Assembly: GCA_014898425.1 (NCBI GenBank) | Contig: RCSZ01000013.1 | Span: forward strand, 496,001 to 560,000 | Source of the DNA: Botryotinia globosa | Lineage: Eukaryota > Ascomycota > Leotiomycetes > Helotiales > Sclerotiniaceae | Reading direction: 5' to 3' | Length of the DNA: 64,000 bases | Part shown: piece after piece, positions 50,661 to 64,000 of the stretch | Position numbering within the stretch: position 1 is the first letter of the stretch | Layout of the letters: each line of letters starts with the position of its first letter | Program-made: the position numbers and the translations under genes | The notes under the pieces: model-generated | What the model saw: only the letters and a program-made list of their open reading frames with translations | Told to the model about the DNA's origin: nothing | Database searches by the model: none

Positions 50661-51120
50661 AAGAAGTTGATTAGCTTTAAAAAAGGATTAATATATAGTA
50701 ATTATAAATTTATGTATATAATAATATCAATTTATTTACGATTAAATATTTTTTTTAATTGATATATCTTAACAGCATAAGCAGTGATATAAAATAGTAG
50801 AAGTATAATATTAATATTAATAAAATAATATTTCTATAATTCCTAAACCTCCAAACAATATTAAAATTGACATTTAAATTATTATATAATATAATAATAT
50901 TATTAAAATTGTAATGTATTCATTATATTATTAATTTTATAAAATTAATATAAAAACTGAAAAAGTTATATTTCATATAATAATGATTTTAAACCGTTAT
51001 AATTCAATGTATAATATTACTTTAATGATTCATATATATATTTTCAATTCTTTAAATACTTCAAATTATTTGTTTATAAAATTCCATTTATATTATGATT
51101 TCAAATTCATAGAATTTATT

Positions 51121-51590
51121 ATATTTCGAATAAAATCTCAACATAATATATAATGATATAATATAGAAATTAATCATTATTTAAATTTTATTATAATTTT
51201 GAAATACAATTTTTATTCTTTTCAGTTATAGGTAGGTAACTTGTTTTTCATTAGAATCTCTTTTAAAAGATAATGAATTATTCTAGATTTTAATTCTATA
51301 ACGTTTATTTTTTTATTTTTTTTATTTATAATACGGATTCTATAAAAACTAGTTATAAAAATTTGAATCTATAATTTTAATACCTATAAAAACTAATTAT
51401 AGAAATTATAAAAACTAACTATAAGAATCAATGAATTATATTTTAAAAATGCTTTCATTACATTAGAGGTATGTATACTAGATCTAACCAGAAAAATAAT
51501 TCAAATATTATATCCCGATTGGATATCATACAGTGTGAGGTATTATAGGGATATTATACAGAATACCCACTCGTGCTATCAAAATAAAAG
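51121..51590 (+). repeat. Direct repeat C, copy 2 (LTR-like)
   Basis: Matches 45,226-45,645 throughout (TTTCGAATAAAATC, ATATAATATAGAAATTAATC, AAACTAGTTATAAAA, TTATACAGAATACCC), with most changes being transitions. Confidence 0.7.
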
Positions 51591-52429
51591 AATTAATATT
51601 CCTTAATCTTACTGAAATATGAGTTTTAAAGCTATTTAGATATCCAAATCTTTATAACTTTCTAAAAAGTTAATTTATATATCAGTTCAATAAAATAAAT
51701 CTAATAAAAATCTTCAATAATGAATCTAATGTTTTTTAAAAAAGTTATAACCAAGAATAATAATCATTTCATCGATACTCTTTGTAGTTATTGTTAATAT
51801 TACTCGGGATCTATACCCAGATTTCTAGTGTTTGGCTTTCAAAATTCTAAAACTAAAAGAATTTCCATTTTTTGATTTTATAAAAACACAAATTTTAAAA
51901 TCAACTAAGGATTCAAATATCTTGAACTTTTTGGCGAGGTAATTCATATATCAATTATAATAAAACAAATTTAATGAAAACCTAATTATACCTCATAACT
52001 CCAATAATAATAAATGTTATATTGATGAGTCTAATAATATTAAATCTAGTGTTTATAAATCTGATATTGCTAAATCCAATGTTAACAAATCCGATAAAGT
52101 AGTAGTAATAGTAGTATTTATTAATATCCATCGAGCCAGCTTAAGATTAACCTTAGGAATCTTTTGAGAGATATAGGGATATATTAAGCTATAGATTTAT
52201 TTAATATTTTAAAAAGCAATTTATATATCCAAAAATCAAAATTTATTTGAATAATTTTTTTAATATCAATTGAAATAGGGTTAATAATATTTTAGAATTC
52301 TGAAAAGTTAGATATAGTTTTTTAGAAATAAATTAAAATATAATGTTATAAGAGTGTGTATTTATAAAATATATTAATATTAAAAGGATTTTCTATTATA
52401 TTTTTTAATAATTATTTAAATTAAAAAAA

Positions 52430-55400
52430 AGTAGGGTTTAATTAAAAAAAAGAAAAAAAAAGAAAAAGAGGGAAAGACGTAATCAAATATTTTTAATAGA
52501 AATAAATATTAGTATAAAATTAGGTGATTTTAAAGAATTCGATTAATATTAATAATTATAATATTAGAAATAAAAGATAATTAAAGTTTTTTATTATTGA
52601 TAAGGATAGAAATAAAAATAATTATTTAAATTATTTTTTGAATTAAATTAACAATTTATAATATAATATTAAATATTAAATCTTTTAATAATTATAGGAA
52701 AATTTTAGATTAATATTTTGATATTAAAACTTTTTATAATATTATATAAAATCTTTGTATTTTATATATATAATTAGAATATAATATAATATTTTTCTTA
52801 ATAAATTCAATTCTAAAAAAAGTTTAATTGTATAAACAAAATTCTATTTGTTATGAATATTTGAAGCAATAAATTATTGTTTTTTTTATCAAAATTATTT
52901 GATTTGACTATAAAGCTTTTTAATAATAATCTATATTTTATTGATAATAAATATTGAAATAAGTTCTAAATTCTAAATAGATTTATAAGTTTCAAAATTA
53001 ATAAATTTATTAATAATTTTGTTTTTTTAATATTTTTATATTTAGAAAATTAGTAAATTCTAATATTAAAGATTTATATAATATTTTAATAAATATAAAA
53101 AATTTATGAAAAGAAATCGAATATATTATTATATAAATATTAGATTATTAAAATATTGTTAATATAAAATTATAAATATTATTTATTAAATAAAAAGATT
53201 TTCAATATATATTTGGAATTCATATAAATTCCAATTATTTTTAAATCGAAAATATATAAAGTATTATTAATTAAATTTAAATTAATAACGATTTATTCTT
53301 TATTTTAATATATTATATATATATATTTATTAAATCTTTTTTTATTAATAATTTATTCAAAATTATTTAAAAAAATTGAGATTTTATTAAAAAAAAGATA
53401 GAATTATTATTTTTTGAAATTAATAATTATTATTTTCTTATCAATATCCTTCATTAAATTTATTTAATATTTTAAAAAGAAATATAGAGATTGTAGTATC
53501 AAATATATAATATTAGGAAGAATTATTACTAAATAATGAATTTTGGTTTTAGATTTTTATTATTAATTAATATTTTTGTTTTTAATAATAAATAGAGGTA
53601 TAATTTAATAGATTATAGAGTAGAGTAGAAAATATTTATTAATTAAATATATATAATAAAATAAAACTTAGTTTTGTTTAATATTAAATTAATACATGGA
53701 ATATTTATATTTCTAAAAAAATAGTTATTAAAATGATTTTTTAAATCGAAAATATATTTTTAAATATTAAAATAAGTATTTGTTTTAATAGATTGATATA
53801 TTAATTTATTCAAAAGAAGATAGTAAAATTATAAATAATATATTAAATATAAAATAATTTTGTTTTATTATTAAATTATATTTTGATTTTATAAATAAAA
53901 AAAGGAATAATATAAATAATAATAATTTTGTATAAAGTTAAAACTAAGAAATTATAAATTATTTTTGTAAAATTATAAATATAATATATTATTATTCAAA
54001 TTGTAATAAATTTTATAATTATATATTTTTTTAAAAAAGATTTCCTATTAAATTAAATTTCGAATTATTTTAAAATAAATTATATTTTATTTTCAATTGT
54101 AATAATTAATATAATGATAAACCTTTTATTAATAATATAAAAAAAAGTATAATTTTTTTATTTTTTTAATAAAATAAATCATTTTGAGTTTTTTGAAAAT
54201 AAAGATAATCTTATTATTATTATTTTATTTAAGAATTTCTTTATATTATTTATTAAAATAAAAATATTAAAATTTAGAAATTGAAAAGTTTAATATAAAT
54301 AAAAATTATTGATATATTCGAAATATAATTTTATATTTTATAATAGAAATTTAATTAGATATAGTATATATAAAATTAAGGAAAAAAAAAAGTTTTAAAA
54401 TATTTTGTATATAATTCTATAATTAGATATAATTAAATTCTTTAAATAGATTTAAATATATTGATTAATAAAAAAAAATTGATTAATTTTGAAAAGATTA
54501 AAGATTAATTTTATTTAATTATTTTTTTTAATAATCTTTACTTTAAAAATATTTTGAAAATATATTGAATATTTATAGTGATTATAATAATTTTTAATTT
54601 TTAGGAAAAAATAGTTTCTATATTATATATAAAATAAGTAATTAAATCTATAATAGTTTTTTTCAAAAAAACTTTTTTGTATTATAAACTAAGAATATTA
54701 TCAATCAATATAATCTATATTAAACAATAAATTATAATTTCTTTTAGATTTTTTGAAATATAAAAAAAATATATAATTGATTATTAGAAATAGATAAAGG
54801 AATTTTTCTTTTATTAATTTTAAATAATATAATTATCTTAATAAATTTTTAGATTTATAGAATAAAATTGAATATTAAATATTAGTTATAAAGTTTATAT
54901 AAAATATTATTAATTATTAATTAATAAACTTTAAATATTTATATTATAATATAATTAATATCCAATAAAATATTAGAGATTCTAAAAATATTATATTCAA
55001 TCTTTTTTATTAAAATAGATAAAAATTATTCTAAAATATCTAATTTATTCCAATTTTCAAAAAAATCATATTCAAAATTATTAAAAGTATTAAAACAATT
55101 GAGGATTTCTTTATACAAAATCTTAATTTTCTTTACAATATATTTAATAAGATTTCTATCAATATATAATAAAAACTATTTTAAATTAAACTTTAATTTA
55201 TATCAATTAATAGTTTTATAAAACTTTTTATTATTTTTTACTTTATTTATAAAACTTTTTTGATATTTATATTTTGTTTATTGAATTACTCTATAAAAAG
55301 TTTAAATTATTTAAAGAATATTTTTATTTAAAATATTATATTTACAAAGATAATTTTAATATATTTCCTTTTATTCAAGAATTTATTATAATATAATTTT

Positions 55401-58146
55401 ATTATTTTTTCTATTCAATTATTAATTATATAAATAATAATATTCATTATTATTATAAAATTAATTATATATGTTTTGATTATTATTTATTTATAAGAAA
55501 AAAAGAATTAGAAAAATAGGTTATATTAATATATATTAAATTAAAGAGTTTTTTTAATTTTATTTTTGGAATCTTATAATAGTATTGTTTTAATAGAGTT
55601 ATACTTTTTTTTGAAATAATAATAATTTATATTTTATAATCTAAATCATTATATATATCTTTTTTAATAATAGTTTTAACAAAAAGGATATTCGAAAGAA
55701 TGAAATTAATAATATAATTAGTTTTATATATAAATTTATTAAAAATATTAATAAAATCTATATCATTATTATTAAATCAATATATTAGATTCAAGCCTTT
55801 ATATTTGAATTATATTCCTAATTTGAATATATAATATCAAATATTGAAATTGTTTTTTATTAAATATCAAGATAATAAAATTAAATAGAATATATAATTA
55901 ATTATTTTATGATTACCTAATTAATAATATAAATTAAATAGAATATTTCTATTTATATTAATTCAAAAAAGATTTTTATTATATATAAAATAATATTATT
56001 ATATATATAAATTGATATTTATATATATATATATATATATTATAATCCAAAAACAATCTGATTTTTTAAGATTCTCAAAATTCTAGAAATCTATTAAAAT
56101 ATAATAATTATAATTCGAATAATTTTGTATTTATATATTAATAATTATTCAGAATTTCTGAATATAAATAATATTAATTCATTAAATATCAAGAATTATA
56201 AAAATTGTTATATATATAGAAATATTTTGATTAACATTAGTTTAATAGATTTAAAGATTATATTATCAAGTTTATTAATTATAAATTTCATTATAAAACT
56301 TATTATATTATATTAATATTAATAAAATATATTTTCGAGATCGAATATATTAAATTTATCAAAGTTTTATATATAATAAAAAATTTTCTTATTTTTTCTT
56401 TTATTTGTTTTCAAATGTAATCTAAAAACCTTTATTCAAAAGAAAATGAATATTTGAGTTATAATTATGAAAGTTTGTATTTAATTCTAAATTGGGATTT
56501 AATTAATAATAGGAATGGATTTAGTTTATTTATATTAAATAATAATAATAATATATTTGTATTTGTAAATAGGCTTTGTAATTACAATTGTAGAAATATC
56601 AAGTATTTTTATTTCAAAGATTTTCATGAATAGATTAACTATTTTATATTAAATTTCTCTTATTTTTTGGATAGTTTTAAATTTGTTTTTAATAAAAAAT
56701 ATTATAATATTGTTTTTATATTTAAAAATAATAGGGTATTTATTACATCTAATCTTGAATAAATCTAATTTTGAATGAATTATAATAGTTGATATATTTG
56801 GATAGTATTATATAATTAATATTTATTAATTCTTTATATATATTTATTTAATGGTTATAATGAATATAAAAAGGGAGTTGATTATATCTAAAAAGAAAGC
56901 AATATTTTTAATAGCTTAAATGGTATTAGATTATAATATACTTCTTTTTAATTAGTTTGAAAGAATTATTAATATTGAAAAGAATAAAGGGATAGATTAT
57001 TTTAATAAATAAAAAAATTTAAATAATTCTATTAAAATATTCACTGATTTTATAACTAAAGGATTTAATAATAATTAAATATTTTTTTATTTATATAAAA
57101 ATTTCATTAAAAATAAGAATTTTATTTATTACAATTGCTTTATTGTTTAGATTTATAAAGGAAATAAGGATTTTTGTAATTATATAATTATATTAAATCT
57201 TTAAAATAACTAGGGATATAGTATTTAATATTTATAATATCTTTTATTAATTATATTTATTATAAAACAAATTATAAATATTATTAGATATAAAAATAAT
57301 AATTTAATTTATAGTTATAAATAAAATTGTTAGGATATCAATTAAAAAAAGATTTTCAATAATTTTCACAAAATATTATTGGAAAGTAAAGATAAAGAAT
57401 TAATTAAGTAAAATTAGGGGTTTGTATTTAATAAGTAATCTCTAATTCTAATATTAAATATAATTCAAAATAGAACTTTTTTTAAATATAGAATTATAAA
57501 AGATTTTCTCGAATTATATATTTCTAAATTTAAAGAGTATATTGTTTTTAATATTATTTGTATTATTAGAATTAATTGTTTTTATAAAGGTTTTAAAGCT
57601 AGTAATAAATATAATATAAATAAAAAATTGAATATAGATATTGAAAAATATAAAGAAGATAGTAATATTAATGAAAATAATAGTAGTTATAAAATTAATT
57701 ATAGAATTAATAAATTCCTTTATAAAGGCTATATTAAATATATTTATATAAAATATTATAAAAATATTAAATAATATTATAAAGTTTATAATAATTATAC
57801 ATTTGCTTTTTATATTATGTTCAAAGATATTAAATTGTTTTTTAATAGTATTTGATATATTCGAAATAATATTTTAATTATGATAATTAGTTTTGAAAAA
57901 AGAAGATATTTGAATAATTTTTGTTTTGATTATATAAAATTAATTTAGATTGAATAGAGATTATAGATTTAATAAATATATAAATCTAAGGTTTAATAAT
58001 TGCAAAGAATAATTCAATATTATAAATCTATTATTTAATAATATTATTATAAAAGTAATTATTGAATTAAATAAAAAAGTTTATAAAGAATATAAAGATT
58101 TAATTCTATATAATAAAATCGAAAATATAAAGATATCTTGATTTTG
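52430..58146 (+). repeat. Left arm of very large inverted repeat E
   Basis: About 5.7 kb whose reverse complement runs from 58,209 to the end of the window. Checkpoints: the GGGTTTAATTAAAAAAAAG region at 52,434 pairs with the last 60 bases of the window; 53,100-53,700 pairs with about 62,700-63,300; 56,125-56,316 pairs with 60,406-60,597, where both copies encode similar 63-residue frames on opposite strands; 58,105-58,146 pairs with 58,209-58,250. Differences are mostly C/T and G/A. Confidence 0.9.
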
Positions 58147-58208
58147 GGATGTTGTATTGATCTAAGCAACTATGACAAATCCGATATAAGTAGATTGATA
58201 TAATATTT

Positions 58209-61200
58209 CAAAATCGAGGTATCTTTATATTTTCGATTTTATTATATAGAATTAACTTTTTATATTTTTTATAAATCTTTTTATTTAATTTAATAATTGT
58301 TTTTATAATAATATTATTGAATAATAGATTTATAATTCTGGATTTTTTTTATAATCATTAAACTTTAGATTTATATATTTATCAAATCTATAATCTCTAT
58401 TTAATTTTAATCAATTTTATATAATTAAAAGAAAAAGAAATAGAATAAATTTTTTTTTTTAGTTTTTTTTGAAACTGATTATTATAATCAAAATATTATT
58501 TTAAATATATTGAATATTATTAAAAAGTAATTTGATATTTTTGAATATAATATAAAAAGCAAATGTATGATTGTTATAGGTTTTGTAATATTATTCGATA
58601 TTTTTGTAGTATTTTATATAATAATATTTAATATAATTTTTATAAAGAAATCTATTGATTTTATAATTAATTTTGTAATTATTATTGTTTTTATTAATAC
58701 TATTATTATTTTTATATCTCTCGATATTTATATTCAATTCTTTGTTTATATTATATCTATTATTAATTTTAAAATCTTTATAAAGACAACTAAATCTAAT
58801 AGTCGGCTCTTATAAGCGGCCTCCTAGTTCTTAGTCGAGGAAAGCGGTTGTCCCTGGAAAGCAGTTGTCTTCAAAAAACTTCGAAAATATTATAATAATT
58901 GAATTATATTAATTATAACCTTTATAAATTATATAATTATTAATAAAATATTAATTCTTATTATTTATTTATTCTATTTATTATAATAAATGAAATTAAA
59001 ATTAAATATAATAAATAATATTATTAAATTTAATAAGATTATAATAATTCAATAATATCAAATCCACTATTTTTTTTTTCAAAATTGAATAAAATATATA
59101 CCAAGATTTTTTGGGGACAACCGGTTTCTGAGAACAACCGCTTTCCCCGACTAGGAACTAGGAGGCCGCTTATAAGAGCCGACTATTAGTAATACAAATA
59201 ATATTAAAAATAATATATCCTTTAAATTCGAAAATATATAATCTAGAAAAACCTTTTATAGTTTTATATTAGAAAAAAGTTTTATTTTGAATTATATTTA
59301 ATGTTAGGATTAAAAATTGCTTATTAAATGTAAACTTTTGATTTTATTCAATTCATCCTTTATTTTTGCTTTTTGATAATATTTTATAGAAATTATTGAA
59401 AATCTCTTTTTAATTAATATCCTGATAATTTTATTTATAATTATAGATTGGATTATTATTCTTATATTTAATAATATTTAAAATCTGTTTTATAATAAGT
59501 ATAATTAATAAAAGGTATTATAAATACTAAATATTATATCCCTAATCATTTTAAAGATTTGGTATAATTATATGGTTGTAGAAATCCTTATTTTTTTTAT
59601 AAATTTAAATAATAGAATAATTATAATAAATAAAGTTTTATTTTTAATAAAAAATTTATATAAACAAAAAAGTATTCAATTATTATTAAATCCTTTAATT
59701 ATAAAGTTAATAAATATTTTAATAGAATTATTTAGATTAATTTATTTATTGAAATAATTTTTTTTTTTTTTAATATCAATAGCTTTTTCAAACTAATTGA
59801 GAAAAAGTATATTATAATTTAGTATAATCTAGACTATCAAATTTTTTTTTTTCCAGATGTATTCAATTTCTCTTTTATATCTATTATAATTATTGAATAA
59901 ATATATATAAAGGATTAGTAGATATTAATTATATAATGTTATTCAGGTATATTAATTATTATAATCTATTTGAGGTTAGATATAATAAATATTTTGTTAT
60001 CTTTTAATACAAGAATAATATTATAATATTCCTTATTAAAAATAAATTTAAAGTTATTCAAAAAATAGAGGAGATTTAATATAAAAAAATCAATATATTT
60101 ATTGAAACTTTTGAAATAAAGATATTTGATATTTCTATAATTATAAAGTTTATTAATAAATATAAATATAATACTATTATAATTTAATATAAATAAATTA
60201 GATTTATTTCTATTGTTAATTAAACCCTAATTTGAGACTAAATATAAGCTTTTATAGTTGTAATTCAAATATCTATTTTTTTCCAAATAAAAGTTTTTAG
60301 ATTATATTTGAAAATAAGTAGAAAAAAGAATAAAAATACTTTTTGTTATATACAAAACTTTGATAAATTTAATATATTCAATTCCAAAAATATATTCTAT
60401 TAATATCAATATAATATAATAAACTTTATAACAAAATCTATAATCAATAAACCTAACAATACAAACTTTAAATTTATTAAATTAATATCAACAAAAATAC
60501 TTTTATATATATAATAATTCTTATAATCTTTGATATATAATAAATTAATATTATTTATATTCAAAAACCTTAAACAATTATTAATATACAAATACAAAAC
60601 TATTCAAACTACAACTATCACATTTCAATAGATTTCTAAAATCTTAAAAATCCTAAAGAATTAAATTACTTTTGAATTATAATATTTATATATAAAAATA
60701 TTAATTTATATATATAACAATATTAATTTATATATATAACAATATTGCTTTATATATAATAGAAATCTTCTTTAAATCGATATAAATAGAAATATTATAT
60801 TCAATTTATATTACTAATTAAATAATAATAAAATAATAAATTATATATCCTATTTGATTTTATTATTTTAATATTTAATAAAGAATGATTTTAATATTTA
60901 ATATTATATATTTGAATTAAAAGTATAATTCAAATACAAAAGCTTGGATCTAATATATTAGTTTAATAATAATAATATAAATTTTATTAACATTTTTGAT
61001 AAATCTATATATAAAACTAGTTATATTATTAATCTCATTTTTTCGAATATCCTTTTTATTAGGATTATTATTAGAGAAGATATATACAATAATTTGAATT
61101 ACAAAATACAAATTATTATTATCCTAGAATATAATATAATCTTATTAAAACAATATTATTATAGAATACCAAAAACAAAATTGGAAAAACTTTTTGATTT

Positions 61201-64000
61201 AATATATATTGATATAACTTATTTTTCTAATCTTTTTTCTTTTATAAATAAAATCATAATCAAAATATTATTATTTATATAATTAATAAATCTAATAAAA
61301 ATAATAATAAATTATATTATAATAAATTCTCAAATATAAAGAGATATATTAGGGTTATTTTTACAAATATAATATCTCAAATAAAAATATTCTTTAAATT
61401 ATTCGAATTTTTTATAAAATAATTAGCATTTTTAATATTTTATCAAATATTAATTGTATTATAATATAAATATTTAAAATCTATTAATTAATAATCAATA
61501 ATACTTTATACAAATTTTATAATTAATATTTAATACTTAATTTTATTTTAGAAATCTAAAAGTTTATTAAAATAATTATATTATTTAAAATTAATAAAGA
61601 AAATAAATCCTTTATTTACTTTTAATAACTAATTCTATTTATTTTTTATATTTCAAAAAACTTAAAAAGAATTATAATCTATCATTTAATATAAATGATA
61701 TTAATTAATAATATCCTTAGTTTATAATATAAAAGAATTCCCTTTAAAAGAATTATTATAGATTTAATTGTTTATTTTATATACAATATAGAAACTATCT
61801 TTTTTAAAAAATTGAAAATTATTATAATTATTATAAATATCTAAATTGTTTTCGATATATTTCTAAAACAAAAATTATTGAAAAAAATAATTAAATAAAA
61901 CTAATTCTTAATTTTCTCGAAATTAATCGAATTCTTTTTTATTAATTAATATATTGAATTTGTTTAAAGAATTTAATTATATTTAATTTCAAAATTATAT
62001 ATAAAATGCTTTAAAACTTTTCTTTCTTTTTAATTTTATATATATTATATCTAATTTATTTTATATTATAAAATATAAAACTATATTTCAAATATATCAA
62101 TAATTTTTATTTATATTAAACCTTTCAATTCCTAAATTTCAATATTTTTATTTTAAAAAATAAAATAAAAAAATCCTTGAATAAAACAATAATGATAAAA
62201 TTATTTTTATTCCCAAAAAACTCGAAATAATTTATTTTATTAAAAAAAAAGAAAATTATATTTCTTTTTATATTATTAATAAAAAGCTTATTATTATATT
62301 AATTATTATAATTGAAAATAAAATACAATTTATTTTAAAATAACTCAAAGTTTGATTTAATAAAAGATTTTTTTTAAAAAAAATATATTATTATAAAATT
62401 TATTAAAACTCAAATAATAATATATTATATCTATAATTTTATAAAAATAATTAATAATTCTCTAATTTAGTTTTATATAAAACTATTATTATTTATATCA
62501 TTTCTTTTTTTATATATAAAATCAAAATATAATTCAATAATAAAACAAAATTACTTTATATTCAATATATTATTTACAATTTTACCATCTTCTTCCAAAT
62601 AAATTACCATATTAATTTATTAAAATAAATATTTACTTTAATATTTAAAAATATATTTCCAATTTGAAATTTCTTTTTAATAATTTTTTTTTTAGAAATA
62701 CAAATATTCTATCTATTAATATAATATTAAATAAAATCAAATTTTATTTCACTATATATCCAATTAATAAATATTTTTTACTCTATAATTCATTAAATTA
62801 CACCCCTTTTTATTATCAAAAATAAAAATATTAATTAATAACAAAAATCTAAAACCAAAATTTAATATCTAAAAACAATCTTTTCTAATATTATATATTT
62901 TATATTATAATCTTTACATTTTTTTTTAGCATATCAAATAAATCTAATAAAGAATATTAATAAGAAAATAACAATTATTAATTTTAAGAAATAATAATCT
63001 TATCTTCCTTTTAATAAGATTTCAATCTTTTTAAATAATTTTAAATAAATTATTAATAAAGAAAAGTTTATTAAATATAAATATATAATATATTAAAATA
63101 AAAAGTAAATTATTATTAATTCGAATTTAATTAATAATATCTCATATATTTTCAATTTTAAAGTAATCGAAATCTATATAGATTTCAAATATATTTTAAA
63201 AATCCTTTTATTTAATAAATAATATCTATAATTTTATATTAATAATATTTTCATAATCTAATATTTATATAATAAAATATATAATTCCTTTTAATAGATT
63301 TTTTATATTTATTAAAATATGATATAAATCTTTAATATTAAGGTTTACTGATTCTCTAAATATATAGATATTAAAAGAAATAAATTTATTAATAAATTTA
63401 TTAATTTTAAAATCTACAAATCTATTTAGAATCTAAAATTTATTTCAATATCTATTATTAATAAAATAAAAATTATTATTAAAAAACTTTAAAATTAAAT
63501 GAAATAACTTTAATAATAATAAATTTTTTTTTTTAGATATTTATAATAAATAGAATCTTATTTATACAATTAAATTTCCTTTGAAATTAGATTTATTAAA
63601 AAAGATATTATATTATATATACAAAATACAAAGATTTCATATAATATTATAGAAAGTTTTAGTATTAAAATATCAATTTAAAATATTTCTATGATTATCA
63701 AAAGATTTTGAAATATCTAATATTATATTATAAATCATTAACTCAATTCAGAAAATAATTCAAATAATCATTTTTACTCCCATTCTTATTAATAATAAAA
63801 GGTTTTAATTATCTTTCATTTTTAATATTATAATTATTAATATTAATTAAATTTTTCGAAATTATTTGATTTTATATTAATATTTGTTCTTATTGAGGAT
63901 ATTCAATCACCTTTTTTTTTCTTTTTATTTTTTTTTTCTTTTTTTTTCTTTTTTTTTCTTTTTTTCAATTAAACTCTATTTTTCCTTTATTTAATTTAAA
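58209..64000 (-). repeat. Right arm of very large inverted repeat E (continues past the window)
   Basis: Reverse-complement copy of 52,430-58,146, separated from it by a 62 bp non-palindromic spacer (58,147-58,208). It is interrupted by a 389 bp insertion at 58,799-59,187. It still matches at position 64,000, so its true end is outside the window. Confidence 0.9.
58797..59189. mobile_element. MITE-like insertion with long terminal inverted repeats and TA target duplication
   Basis: Element 58,799-59,187 (389 bp), flanked by TA on each side (58,797-58,798 and 59,188-59,189). Terminal inverted repeats of about 80 bp start ATAGTCGGCTCTTATAAGCG and continue with GCCTCCTAGTTC, then a GTCG(A/G)GGAAAGCGGTTGT segment; the interior is AT-rich and itself partly self-complementary. 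The opposite arm of inverted repeat E has the uninterrupted sequence at about 57,565-57,580 with a single TA, which proves insertion and target duplication. No transposase coding, so non-autonomous. TA targets suggest a Tc1/mariner (Fot1/pogo-like) mobiliser. Confidence 0.88.

Overview
The window looks like nuclear DNA of a filamentous ascomycete. Its introns are short (mostly 47-190 nt) with GT-AG ends and CTAAC/CTGAC-like branch sites, its genes are compact and lie on both strands, and its gene set is typically eukaryotic (exosome, spliceosome, eIF5, TTI1, peroxin 8, CLC antiporter). Base composition and sequence style suggest a Leotiomycete such as the Botrytis/Sclerotinia group, but that is inference.

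Positions 1-32,100 are ordinary gene-rich sequence with 15 protein genes. In order: 3' part of a DGAT1-type acyltransferase (+), STE14 isoprenylcysteine methyltransferase (-), a maltose/galactoside-type O-acetyltransferase (+), a TMEM170-like membrane protein (-), peroxin 8 (+), a Ser/Gly/Asn-rich hydrophilin-like protein (-), CWC15 (-), RRP45 (+), a CLC chloride/proton antiporter (-), an IAH1-type SGNH esterase (+), a fungal protein with a retropepsin-like region (+), an isochorismatase-family hydrolase (-), the bifunctional thiamine enzyme THI6 (-), eIF5 (+) and TTI1 (-). Exon structures were worked out by hand from splice signals, reading phase and family motifs, and every model closes in frame. 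The genes are mostly housekeeping. I see no biosynthetic cluster or operon-like grouping; neighbours share only intergenic promoters or tails.

At about 32.17 kb, some 200 bp upstream of the TTI1 start, composition drops sharply to very AT-rich DNA. It runs without a credible gene to the window end (about 31.8 kb). It is full of repeats whose paired copies differ mainly by C/T and G/A transitions, as expected from repeat-induced point mutation (RIP). I recognise a 4.7 kb structure with inverted arms of about 0.9-1 kb (33.3-38.0 kb); two direct copies of a reverse-transcriptase-like fragment (34.7-36.0 kb); LTR-like direct repeats at 45.2 and 51.1 kb; further copies of one repeat family at 47.3-49.3 and 50.4 kb; and a very large inverted repeat with arms of about 5.7 kb centred near 58.18 kb, whose right arm runs off the window. 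The right arm is interrupted by a 389 bp MITE-like element with long GC-rich terminal inverted repeats. The opposite arm preserves the uninterrupted site, which shows the element duplicated a TA target. The block is a RIP-degraded transposon graveyard and could be part of a regional centromere or other constitutive heterochromatin.
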